DNA from: Antedon mediterranea
Taxonomy: Eukaryota > Echinodermata > Crinoidea > Comatulida > Antedonidae
Length of the DNA stretch: 64,000 nt
Assembly (NCBI RefSeq): GCF_964355755.1
Contig: NC_092672.1
Location: forward strand, 13,264,501-13,328,500
Direction: 5' to 3'
The position numbers and the translations under genes were made by a program. The notes under the pieces were generated by a model. The model did not search any database. It saw only the letters and a program-made list of their open reading frames with translations, and was not told the origin of the DNA. Shown here piece by piece: positions 11,959 to 24,141 of the stretch. Positions within the stretch are counted from its first letter, which is position 1. Each line of letters starts with the position of its first letter.

Positions 11959-12289
11959 ACCCGATTCTGCTACTGTCCACAGGTGCTATCTGTAAAACTA
12001 TAGCAAGTTATACACGTTGCTGTCTGCTATAAATGCTGTACTTTTAACACACGGTACACTGTCTGTAGCACAGTGTGTGTTGACAATTTACAATGATGTA
12101 CAACCATAGGCAGGTTTTCGTACTGCCATGCAAGAATGGATAGGTGTTTTCCGCCGCTTTTAGGCCTTCTAGTCAATTATTGTATTATCGAATTACGTAA
12201 TTAGTCTAGTAGCTCATCTACCTTTTTAGCAGGGCATAATGAATATTGTAGCTAGGCTAGGCCTACTAGTCTAGCGGGAAATCAACCAA

Positions 12290-12860
12290 TTATTTGGTTG
12301 GATACGAGTTTAGGGTAGGAAGTTAAGTACGAGTTGGCATGGGTACGAGTCGACCAGGGGTGAATCGACCAGAGTACACCCGGCCGCCCTACTAGAGCAT
12401 AGGCTACAGGCCTGCAGGAATGGGAAATCTGTCCTAGCTATAGGCATAGGCCTACATTAGGACGCCCAAAAAAGCCATCCTATGAGCATAAAAAGGCCTC
12501 GTAGAGCCAGACATGTTAACATATACTACACAGTACTAGTACGTCTACCATTTATTATAGTTCCATGGTACTACGGATCACTACTATCTAGGTCTAGTAG
12601 GCTAGGGTAGGGTTCCAGTAATTTCGGTCGCGTTTTTTCAGGAGGGCATGTGAGAGGTGAGGTAGGTTAGCCCAGCTAACCTAAACTAACATCTAAGTAG
12701 TATTCTACCATGGGATGGGAACGAGTCGGGATGGGGGTACGGGTTGATCTTTATCCGTATTCTAGGGTGCTGGTCAACCCGTAACGTACCCATGTCAACT
12801 CGTACCAAACTTGGCTAACTCGTACCCAAATAATTGGTCAACTCGTACCAATAGCTTTAT
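12290..12860. repeat. Subterminal motif cluster, left arm
   Basis: Variants of GGTACGAGTTGACC and its complement GGTCAACTCGTACC occur many times within about 550 bases (around 12305, 12325, 12340, 12718, 12770, 12800, 12815 and 12835). The mirror cluster lies at 21270-21800. The density suggests binding sites or an expanded satellite-like motif. Confidence 0.6.
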
Positions 12861-14147
12861 AGCTTTATTGATAGCTGGGTTCAAATCTAGGTTGGGACGG
12901 TTTTTTCTCATTCTAAAAAAGATTTCCTTATAATAATAAAATAATATCGACCTATGAATTTAACTGTAATATTGTATTTTATACATAATATTAGTAGTAA
13001 TAGTAATTCCCATTGCATTTATTATTATAATATATTTTACGGTTGTTACCCCTTAATTATACTATAGTATAACTTCCTTGTTATATTTTACAATATTTTA
13101 TTCATAATTCAACAATTTTTTTTCACAGCTAATTATCAAACTGAATCATCACACACCAAATCTCATGAAATCTCTATTGTATTTCTCCAAGCTAATCCAG
13201 CTACATGGTATTGCCTTGAGGCTAAACTACACTGTATACTGGGCACTACCATCATTCCTGGCCCGTCAACCTGGACCACATTATGGTCCAACACAGTCGT
13301 GTACTACTGATTCCAAATAGTGAATTACATCCTGTGGTCAAGGATTTATTTGCACTTATGCTTATTTCCTCCAACATACAGAGTACGTAGGGCTTTTAAT
13401 GATTTGCTTTTATACCTGTTAATTAAAAAATCGTTTATGCCTATTGTTGCATAAATATCAAATTTAGACTGTAAATACTGGGATGATCACCCTAAATTTT
13501 CTTTTTCATTTAACAATTTTATATTTCACAGCCAGAAAAAAAGCATACAGGTTTTTTTTTTATTCATAATAACTGTTGAATTGCATCCCAATACATGGTA
13601 CCTATTGGTATTATATCTATAATAATAAAGTACTCTCTTATAAATAGATGTATCTCTCCAAACTACTCCAACTACCTAATCTAATAATAGTACTATTAGC
13701 ATACCACTGTACACTTTGTAGACAAGAAATAAGTTGTATCCACCTAGAGGACTTATGTACAGTCGATCGTCCTCTCACTGTTCTGGTCAACATAATCTAC
13801 GTCTAGATTATTACAGTAATTAAAGTACATTATTACAGAGATTTTTTATTTTTTCAGAAATCAAAGTTATGTGTATAGAAAGCAGTACGCGTATTAAAAA
13901 CTAAGCAGGTTGTACTCTTGAACGCAAACTGGCAGGAAAATTTTGAATATTTTTTGTTGTTGAAATGATGGAATCCTAACTTCAATTTCCACGAACTGGA
14001 GACGAAGACATATTACGACCCTTTTATTTTATTGATATTTACTTGCATTCTCATCGTTTTAAAATTTTATTTATAATGCTGGTAATGAATTTACTATTGA
14101 AAAAGTCATGTGTCCACTTATCTCAAATTGTGGCACACCTCTAACCT

Positions 14148-14180
<33 letters not shown>

Positions 14181-14220
14181 GATTTTAATAGCGCACATAC
14201 CACCACTCCAGAATGCTCAA
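14148..14220 (-). mobile_element. Very short LINE 3'-tail insertion
   Basis: An AAT repeat followed by AAGATTTTAATAGCGCACAT and a short segment is the reverse complement of the last 60 or so bases of the LINE at 5175-10726 (compare 10680-10726). The right arm lacks it (about 18990), giving the empty site. This is an extreme 5'-truncated insertion. Confidence 0.8.
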
Positions 14221-15733
14221 GAACTGACTGTGTTCTATATGAGTACATTTAATTTGCCATATAGTAGTGTTTCCACCATACTTCAACCTGGTAATTGAAT
14301 ACATTTCATCGGGGTAAAATTATCACCTTTAACATAAAGTATCCTCCTGAAACATGTATTTGTACTGTACTGCATCTACTATTCATTTAATTACTTAATA
14401 CTAATTTGGGTGATTTATGTCTAACTTCAGGAATGATCTGAGGCTAGAAGAACGAATTTCTGCACATATAATTTATATAAAAAATAAACCAATGTTTTCC
14501 TAAAAATTTAACCCCTAGGTTGATAACTAACAAAGAAATTATTTGAAATTGTGTTCTCACAATATATGTGTACTGTATCTACATATGCATGCTGCTGTAC
14601 TTGTTTTTAACCGCATAATGGCATTAAAAAAAAAAGAATGTTTTATAATTATTATGTTATTTCCAAATATTAAAGGTCTGAAACAGAAACTAAATGTTAC
14701 CAAACTATGTTTTTGAAAATCTCTATGATATAATATAATAATATGAACATAATAATAAATTATATTGACTATTTTTGATAATCATCATGTCCTTATAAAT
14801 TCATTTATATTTCTTTTGTGTAATATAGTTCATATATTATGTATTAAATAAATTGGTAAGGCCCTATACTGTTTATATTTAAGGAAAGTTTATATATACT
14901 ATTATTTTATGCCTACCAATATTAGTATTAATTGTTTATGTAACTATTTTGTCTAATTGCATTGATTTTTTGTATAGGCCAATGGCATTAATGTTTTCTC
15001 AAATCAAATTAGCCTAATAATGCCATATTTAGAAACATAATTCATTGATTTCTGATATTCTGTACTTGTGTATGCATTACTAAAATAGTAGTTATTTTAT
15101 TTCATTTATAATGCATGTATAAACTTTTATTCAGTTTTTTTTTACATTTTTAAGTTTAAAAATTATTAAAATACCTATCTACCTTTCTGTTATTGTTACT
15201 ATTATAATATTTTTTGAGGCAGATTGATTTCAATAAAAAAATTTTAAACAATTAATTTGATTTATACTGTACTATGTTAATTCAGGATATGAAGTGTATG
15301 TTGGTAGAATCTGGTGTATTGGAGGTTGGTGATGTGAGGTGTATTTTTGTCACTTTAAGACCTAAATTAGATGTTTTCTGAAGAAAAGAAGTAAGTGGAT
15401 ATGCTTTCAAACAACTCCAAGAAGATTCACACAAAAATAATTACTTCCCAATAAAATAGTATGTAACAGTGTATATTACACTACATTGAATAAACTCGAG
15501 CGGAAAAATAACACACATAAAAAATCATTCATCTCCTTGTCGAAAAGCGCCCTCTCTAGTTTTCTATTAATTTATTAATAATTATTATTAATTAATGAGT
15601 AATATAAACTTATTTTTAACATTTAATGCCGGAAGCTGATTCTACTCCTAACAAGGTGTCATACCTCCAAATTTCGTCAACGTATTCAAAGCACTTCAAT
15701 AAATATCACATTGAACATTAAAAATTAGGGTTA

Positions 15734-17165
15734 TCTATATATAAATTTACGTAAGGGCAAAATTCGGTAAATCGCGCCTTACTTTTAGAATTTTTACTCG
15801 ATGGTATATAAAGTTGGTACTGATTTTAACTACCTGATGTAACCCTGTTTACTAATTAAATGAAGTTAGATAATTAGTTATTGACGATTAAAACGAATTT
15901 AGGTTCAACGATTTGCCCCAAATAGGGGTGTTTTCCGATCGTGGTATACACTGTCTAATGGATGTCCATCTTGAAAAATACCCGCCACAAAAATGCGAGG
16001 AGGCTTCGCATTTTCCTATCTCCTCCTACGATAATTGTTTTTAATAGCTGAAAATCGGTTGAACAGCTTGAGTACAGTATTATAATGTTGAAGACAGGCC
16101 GATTTTCTTTAAAAAATACTATTTTGATAGATTTAATATACGTTTATACAAATGTATTGATTTGCGAAGAATGGAACATTCCAATCTCTGTGTCGTTCCA
16201 CAAGTTTCTATTCCCTCAGGCGTCGTAAAGGAAAGTACTGTATACTCATAACAGAAATTCGATCCATTTTTTTTTCAATCTGTGCTGCAGAGGTTGGATA
16301 TAATTTTTTTTAAACGGATAATGAGCTAGCGTTTTCATTCGCAGTATATTTATGTACAATTATTGCAGTTAAACCACCCACATCATCACCCTTCCCTCAC
16401 TGGCATGAGTAGCGTTGTAAAGCCAGTAGAAGATAGGCCTACAGTGCATCACATGCCCTAAACGCATAACAACTTTGGTGGGTAGGGTAGGAACCAACTT
16501 AAGTATGAATTAGCTCTAAGAAACAATTGAAAACCATTAGGCCTACTAATTAAGTTGAGTTAGATAATTTAATATTATTGAAGATTAAATCGAATTTATG
16601 ATTTTCCCCGAATAGAGGTGGTTTTCACAAATTGTTATACATTATATAAACATATACACGTCGTAGTGATGTGTCGTTACACGTACTGTACTTTTCAATC
16701 GACTAGGACGGTGATAGTTTCAAAAAAGTATTACATCGCAATGTTTTACTGTGTTTAGTGGTATATTATTTGTAAAACATGAAAACAATTAATATTTCGT
16801 TACTAAATAAATAAAGAATAAATAGATAAAGAATATATTTAAAAACTGTTCCTCTTTGCACCATCCTCTTCCCCATCCCTCAACTACATATAAAACACAA
16901 ATTAAGTTTGTTTAAAATTGACTTAAACAATTGGTCTCATTTTGTGACAACTTTCTTTTTCGGAAGTAATTCCCAGGGTGCTAATTTTAGTTGAGTACAT
17001 AAATCACAGTGTCTATTTATTCGTTCCTGTAAACGACATATATTATTGTCCTGAGGTACGTACATTTGAAATCGCCAGTTTTTTAACGCTGACATTATTA
17101 GTATTCGAGAACCATCTGTGGGCACGACCTAGATGGTACGCGAGCGAAGCGAGCGTACCATCTAG
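15734..17165 (+). mobile_element. Non-autonomous Helitron, copy 1
   Basis: The 5' end is TCTATATATAAATTTACG directly after an A. The 3' end has a hairpin (GGTACGC, loop, GCGTACC) followed by ATCTAG and a host T. These are the hallmarks of a Helitron inserted between A and T without target duplication. The opposite palindrome arm at 17547/17548 carries the uninterrupted A-T junction, confirming both ends to the base. A 1.45-kb inverted relative lies at 53703-55151. No coding sequence is present, so movement would need Rep-helicase from an autonomous element. Confidence 0.93.
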
Positions 17166-17553
17166 TGGATAGAATTTTGCTTAAAAACATATACAAAAAA
17201 CATCGATAAAAAATACTTTTCGAATTTAAAAACATTTGAAACTTCATTTATATGTTCAATATAGGTTGCTCTATTCACAGAAACAAAATTTCATTCATGA
17301 ACGTTTTTTTTTTTGTTTTTTTTTTTTCAAAATCGTTATTAGGTTTAAAAAATGCATTGGAATTGTATGGTCTTTCATAAGTGTACATTTTGTAAAAACG
17401 TAAATTTAAAAAATCAGTAATATGGCTCGATAGTAATCTTTTTTTTTGCAATATGGATGGAGCAACCTATATTGAACATTTATACCAAGTATCAAGTATT
17501 ATTTTTATCGATGTTTTTTGTATATGTTTTAAGCAAAATTCTATCCATAACCC
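17166..17553. repeat. Centre of the giant inverted repeat
   Basis: Bases from 17166 (TGGATAGAATTTTGC) pair with the reverse complement of sequence ending at 17547. Pairing weakens past about 17275, leaving an AT-rich loop of about 175 bases. No ORF of note. Confidence 0.75.
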
Positions 17554-19994
17554 TAATTTTTAATGTTCAATGTGATATTTATTGAAGTGCTTTGAATACG
17601 TTGATGAAATTTGGAGGTATGAAACTTTGTTTGGAGTAGAATCAGCTTCCAGCATCAAATGTTAAAAATATGTTTATATTACTCATTAATTAATAATAAT
17701 TATTAATAAATTAATAGAAAACTAGAGAGGGCGCTTTTCGACAAGGAAATGAATGTTTTTTTATGTGTGTTATTTTTCCGCTCGAATTCATTCAATGTAC
17801 TTTAATATACACTATTACATACTCTTTTATTGGGAAGCCTATTCGCTTCTTTTCTTCAGAAAACATCTAATTTAGGTCTTAAAGTCACAAAAATACACCT
17901 CACATCACCAACCTCAAACACACCAGATTCTACCAACACACACTTCATCTCCTGAACTAACATAGTACAGTATAAGTCAAATTAAATGTTTTAAATTTTT
18001 TTATTGAAATCAATCTTCTGCAAAAAATATTATAATAGTAACAATAACAGAAAGGTTGATAGGTATTTTAATATTTTTTAAACTTAAAAAGGTAAAAAAA
18101 AACTGAATAAAATGTTTATACATACGTACATTATAAATGAAATAAAATAACTACTATTTTAGTAATGCATACACAAGTACAGAATATCAGAAATCAATGA
18201 TTTATGTGTCTAAATATGGCATTATTAGGCTAATTTGCTTTGAGAAAAACATTAATGCCATTGGCGCGCCAATACAAAAAATCAATGCAATTAGACAAAA
18301 TAGTTACATAAACAATTAATACTAATAATGCATGGTAGGCATAAAATAATAGTGTATATAAACTTTCCTTAAATATAAACAGTATAGGGCCTTACCAATT
18401 TATTTAATACATAATATATGAACTATATTACACAAAAGAAATATAAATGAATTTATAAGGACATGATTATCAATATAATTTAATATTATGTTCATATTAT
18501 TATATTATATCATAGAGATTTTCAAAAACATAGTTTGGTAACATTTAGTTTCTGTTTCAGACCTTTAATATTTGGAAATAACCTATAATAATTATAAAAC
18601 ATTCTTGTTTTCAATGCCATTATGCGGTTAAAAACAAGTACAGCAGCATGCATATGTAGATACAGTACACCTATATATTGTGAGAACGTACATAATTTCA
18701 ATAATTTCTTTGTTAGTTATCAACCTAGGGGTTAAATTATTAGGAAAACATTGGTTTATTTTTTATATGTGTACAGAAATTCGTTCTTCTAGCCTCAGAT
18801 CATTCCTGAATTAGTATTAAGTAATGGATATTAGATGAAGTATAGTACAAATACATGTTTCAGGAGGATACTTTATGTTAAAGGTGATAATTAGTTTAAA
18901 TGTTACCCCAATGAAATTTATTCAATTACCAGGTTGAAGTAGTCTGGTGGAAACACTACTATATGTACTCATGTAGAACACAGTCAGTTCTACCAAGGTT
19001 AGAGGTGGGTGCCAACATTTGAGATAAGTGGAAACATGACCTTTTCAATAGTAAATTCATTACCAGCATTATAAATAAAATGTTAAAAAGATGAGAATGC
19101 AAGTAAATATTAGATTCATAGTCCTCATTATGCACAATGGTTTTCTACTATCACATTATTAAAATATAAAACAATCATATAGCCTTTAATGAATTTACAT
19201 GGTGGTCTATCCAAATAAATTTAAATAAAAGGGTCGTAATATGTCTTTGTCTCCAGTTCGTGGAAAATGAACAAAAAATATTCAAAATATCCTGCCAGTT
19301 TGCGTTCAGTACAACCTGCTTAGTTTTTAATACGAGTACTGCTTTCTATACACATAACTTTGATTTCTGCACCAAAAAAAATCTCTGTAATAATGTACTT
19401 TTTAATTACTGTAATAATCTAGGCATAGATTATGTTGACCAGGCCAGTGAGAGGACGATCGACTGTACAGTACTACCATAAGTCCTCTAGGTGGATACAA
19501 CTTATTTATTGTCTACAAAGTGTACAGTAGTATGCTAATAGTACTATTATTATATTAGGTAGTTGGAGTAGTTTGGAGAGATACATCTATTTATAAGAGA
19601 GTACTTTATATTTATCGATATAATACCAATAGGTACCATGTATTGGGATGCAATTCAACAGTTATGAATAAAAAAAACTCTGTATGCTTTATTCTGGCTG
19701 TGAAATATAAAATTGTTAAATGAAAAAGAAAATTTAAGGTGATCATCCCAGTATTTACAGTCTAAATTTGATCTTTATGCAACAATAGGCATAAACGATT
19801 TTTTAATTAACAGGTATAAAAGCAAATTAAAAGCCCTACGTACTCTGTATGTTGGAGGAAATAAGCATAGGGCCTAAGTGCAAATAAATCCTTGACCACA
19901 GGATGTAATTCACTATTTGGAATCAGTGGTACACGACTGTGTTGGACCATAATGTGGTCCAGGTTGACGGGCCAGGAATGATGGTAGTGCCCAG

Positions 19995-20890
19995 TATGAG
20001 TGTTGCCAAAGTGCGAGTCAACGAGGCACGCAATGCAGGCATAATGCACGCAATCCACGCAATGCATGCAATCCACGACGGTAATTCAACGGAAAAAATA
20101 CCAACAAGTGCAAGCCTTCGAATAATAATAAGCCTTCGTTAATATTTGTGTACAATTCATAAACATTTATGAATCACCTACCGTTAATGTAATTATGTTA
20201 ACAGTTGTGAATATCCAGATGCAACTTCGATGTTTACAGTTAGTTTTAGATGGTGCCTGGTCACCGTCTAAGAAGCCTAGCTAGCTAGCCTAGGCCCTAT
20301 AGCACGGTAGCCCGCCCGCCGGAGTAGAGACGGCTATTCGCTGTATGCTTAGTACAGTCTATGCCTGGCAGTAGCTTCATTATCAACGCTGTCAACAATG
20401 GACGAATACAGTGGATTACGGATATTTTAAATCTAAGTCTTGTGAAATGTATTTTTTTAAACAAAATATCATCTAGTATAGGAAGCCCTATATAATATGA
20501 AAATTACTAGGCCTGGGCTGTGTGGTGGGCCGGCGGGGGGACATTTTGGAAAAAAATAACTACAAACAAGCGAGACTGACCAACAAGAAGGGAGCAGCAG
20601 GCAGGCTTGACTTTATTTTAGTAGTACAGTAGTAGTAGTAGGGTATGTTTAGAACAACATAACATAAAATAATGATTTTATTTTTTAATTCATCCCCTCT
20701 AATGTTTGATATGAACATACTAATTTATATTTAAATTATTTAATATGTTTTATGGTGCCTCGCACTTTTGGTACAATAGTGCAGTTACACTTCGTACTGA
20801 CTCGCTTGAATTGCAATTAACATGGTCACGTGGGCCGTTGACTCCAATGAATCCAATAAATCCATGGCTTGCAGTTTGTCAATACCCGTC
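19995..20890. other. Segment present only in the right palindrome arm
   Basis: The left arm joins the two edges directly near 13240. Both edges on the right carry CCAGTAT (about 19996 and 20893), so the left arm probably lost about 900 bases by recombination between this short repeat. The segment contains short repeats of CACGCAATC/ATGCA at 20030-20080 and no convincing gene. Confidence 0.65.
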
Positions 20891-21269
20891 CAGTATACAG
20901 TGTAATTTAGCCTCAAGGCAATACCATGTAGCTGGATTAGCTTGGAGAAATACACTAGAGATTTCATGAGATTTGGTGTGTGATGATTCAGTTTGATAAT
21001 TACCTGTGAAAAAAAATTGTTGAATTATGAAGAAAATATTGTAAAATATAACAAGGAAGTTATACTATAGTATAATTAAGGGGTAACCGTAAAATATATT
21101 ATAATAATAAATGCAATGCGAATTACTATTACTACTAATATTATGTATACAATACAATATTACAGTTAAATTCATAGGTCGATATTATTTTATTATTATA
21201 AGGAAATCTGTTTTAGAATGAGAAAAAACCGTCCCAACCTAGATTTGAACCCAGCTATCAATAAAGCTA

Positions 21270-21800
21270 TAAAGCTATTGGTACGAGTTGACCAATTATT
21301 TGGGTACGAGTTAGCCAAGTTTGGAACGAGTTGACCAGCACCCTAGAATACGGATAAAGATCAACCCGTACCCCCATCCCGACTCGTTCCCATCCCATGG
21401 TAGAATACTACTTACATGTTAGTTTAGCCTAGCTGGGCTAACCTACCTCACATCTCACATGCCCTCCTGAAAAAACGCGACCGAAATTACTGGAACCCTA
21501 CCCTAGCCTACTAGACCTAGATAGTAGTGATCCGTAGTACCATGGAACTATAATAAATGGTAGACGTACTAGTACTGTGTAGTATATGTTAACATGTCTG
21601 GCTCTACGAGGCCTTTTTATGCTCATAGGATGGCTTTTTTGGGCGTCCCAATGTAGGCCTATGCCTATAGCTAGGACAGATTTCCCATTCCTGCAGGCCT
21701 GTAGCCTATGCTCTAGTAGGGCGGCCGGGTGTACTCTGGTTGATTCACCCCTTTTCGACTCGTACCCATGCCAACTCGTACTTAACTTCCTACCCTAAAC
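21270..21800. repeat. Subterminal motif cluster, right arm
   Basis: Mirror image of the cluster at 12290-12860, with the same GGTACGAGTTGACC-type units. Confidence 0.6.
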
Positions 21801-22156
21801 TCGTATCCAACCAAATAATTGGTTGATTTCCCGCTAGACTAGTAGGCCTAGCCTAGCTACAATATTCATTATGCCCTGCTAAAAAGGTAGATGAACTACT
21901 AGACTAATTACGTAATTCGTATAATAATAAATATAATTGACTAGAAGGCCTAAAAGCGGCGGAAAACACCTATCTATTCTTGCATGGAAGTACGAAAACC
22001 TGCCTATGGTTGTACATCATTGTAAATTGTCAACACACACTGTGCTACAGACAGTGTACCGTGTGTTAAAAGTACAGCATTTATAGCAGACAGCAACGTG
22101 TATAACTTGCTATAGTTTTACAGATAGCACCTGTGGACAGAGTAGCAGAATCGGGT

Positions 22157-22445
22157 GATGTGTTCGTCATTTTTTATTCTTTACTTTTTAAATTTAGTAA
22201 TCTATAGTTCTGAACGAAGATGATGAATTATTAATTTATGTTGCATATTGATTGTAAGAGTCAGGAGTTTACCTGATATTGTTTTTGTTTTCTTATATTT
22301 AGTAATTTTCAAGGACGCTGTTCAAACTGTCACATCCAGTCGACAACACTTTCACTTTCGTCTCAGATCAAGTTAACTATGATTTGTCATTAAATATTGC
22401 CCCTAAAGCTCTGTCTACACTATCAGACTTTATGTGACTAAAACA
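22157..22445 (+). repeat. Resumed GPCR flank unit
   Basis: It matches 42548-42865 downstream of GPCR C, showing that the palindrome inserted into this unit. The block starting at about 22408 (GCTCTGTCTACACTATCA) has the look of a MITE terminus. Past 22445 the two copies diverge. Confidence 0.7.
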
Positions 22446-24141
22446 AATGTGGTGTGACCTTATATGGACACCATAATATCATATCACTACCATATTTGGG
22501 CATATCACTACCATATTTGGGCATATCGCACGTTTTTGGCAAACTAGTTTACCTCCGCCAAGGAGGTATATGTAATCGGTAGCGTGTTTTTATTACTTGG
22601 CAAAAAAAAATTTTGCCAAGTAGTATTTACTTTGTTACTTGCCAAAAAAGAATTTTGCCAAGTATAGTCTTTACTTTGTTTGTGTGTATGTTTGTATGTT
22701 TGTTACTTGGCCAAATTGAAAATTGGCAAAGTATGTTGATCTGTTCGGTTTGTGTGTTTGTTTGTCATCATTCTAGCGCTCAAAATTTTGATTCGAATGA
22801 CTCCTAATTACTACCATACATGTCGCCTGGTGCAAGGACGACACTGCCCAATTTTGGAACACTTTTTAGAATTATGTTCAGAACTGCTAGTGTTAAAAGA
22901 TAGGACAGAATTTTCAAAAGCCGGTGAGCAGTCTTAAAGTAAACTAAAATTGCATTTTCTCGAGAACTACTTGTCCAAAAAAACTTCATTTTTGTACAAG
23001 AGGCAAGAGTTATAATTTGTGATTTGTAATTTTAAAATAGATTTAATGTACAGGTTTTTTGATGCGAATAATTTAAAAAACCTATTTCTTTTCAAATTCA
23101 CCCGTGTGTTTTACGCGTTGCTATTGTTAGTCGATTGAAGCTATTGTTAGTTGAAAGGCTGGTTACATAACCTTTTCACCAAACTCGTATACGCATGATT
23201 GTAGTGAAATTACCCTAAATCACACAGCATCAGGACACACACTTTTGGTGAAAATCGGGTCACGGTCAGGAGGCCAATTTTGATTTGGCCAAGTATCTGG
23301 CACTCAGAAGAAGGCTAGTTTGTTTGTTACTTAGCAAAAAGAATGTTGCCAAGTATAGTATTTACTTTGTTTGTATGTAAGTTTGTATGTATGTTTATAT
23401 GTTTGTTACTGGGCAAAAAGTATAGTATTTACTTTGTTACTTGGCAAAAAAGAATTTTGCCAAGTATAGTATTCACTTTGTTTGTATGTATGTATGTATG
23501 TTTGTTAGCACGATAGCGCCTACAGTTTTCAAGTTATCGTTTTTGGGTGTAGATAGGTATATACTTTCCGACCATGCCTATTGAAAATCAAGAAAATTGG
23601 TTTATTAATAACTTAACAAATAACAAAAATGATATTATTTTCAGACCGTCTAGTGTTAAAAGATGGGAGACAATTTTCAAAACCCGGCGAGCAGTCTTAA
23701 AATAACAAGTCTACTGAAATTGCATTTTCTCGAGAACTACTAGTCCAAAAAACATCATTTTTGTACAAGAGGCAAGAATTATAAATTACTACGAGTAGTT
23801 TTAAAAACCCATTTCTTTTCAAATTCACCCATTTGTTTTTCGCGTTGCTGTTCTATTGTTATTTAAATTAATCTATTGTTAGTTGATAATTAGTTTTTTT
23901 TTAGGACCAGTGTGTGTCCTTCCTATTTCATTCTTTACATAGTTATAAACTTACAGAACATGCTATTCAAAGTACACCTGCACAATCTTATTTGCATAAC
24001 AATGCACGGCATACCAAGCCGACTGCGATGAAGAACGAACGTAACAAAGAGAGTTATTAATAACAGAGAACAACGTTGTGCGCGCCTATTTAATGATTAT
24101 TATCATACACACTACTGAGAAATATGTTTATACTTTAAAAA
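22446..24141. repeat. Helentron-associated repeat array, left side
   Basis: The array begins with a twice-repeated CATATCACTACCATATTTGG and the palindromic CCTCCGCCAAGGAGG (about 22554). It then has several short palindromic units of the form TACTTGGC...GCCAAGTA separated by TTTG-rich DNA. Bases about 22680-23312 match 30800-31468, including a subterminal inverted repeat (TTGGCCAAATTGAAAATT against AATTTTGATTTGGCCAA) and a 3' end GAAGGCTAG followed by T. Bases about 23510-23900 match 31586-32000 and 32406-32880. The pattern fits non-autonomous Helentron derivatives (HINE-like). No gene. Confidence 0.65.

Larger units (their letters stand above)
11959..22156. mobile_element. Giant inverted repeat (foldback-like element)
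   Basis: Left end ACCCGATTCTGCTAC and right end GTAGCAGAATCGGGT are inverted copies, and the similarity continues inward along both arms to a loop at about 17275-17450. After removing the nested Helitron from the left arm and allowing for a segment of about 900 bases present only on the right, the arms agree closely by eye. Both flanks belong to one GPCR duplication unit (compare 42345-42360 and 42548-42865), so the structure is an insertion. At that point the unit in copy C has about 187 bases that are absent here. No clear target-site duplication and no protein-coding gene are seen. Confidence 0.8.

Noticed and set aside
14150-14180. AAT microsatellite as an independent repeat
   Set aside because: It is the tail of the short LINE insertion, absent from the opposite arm.
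19807-20076. Cys/His-rich ORF of about 90 residues in the right palindrome arm
   Set aside because: It arises from short ATGCA/CACGCAATC repeats, is not kept in the mirror arm and has no recognisable domain.
11959-22156. Palindrome as a long-read adapter chimera
   Set aside because: The arms differ by many changes and by a Helitron, a LINE tail and a 900-base segment, and the right flank continues a different part of the GPCR unit instead of mirroring the left flank. Read support should still be checked.
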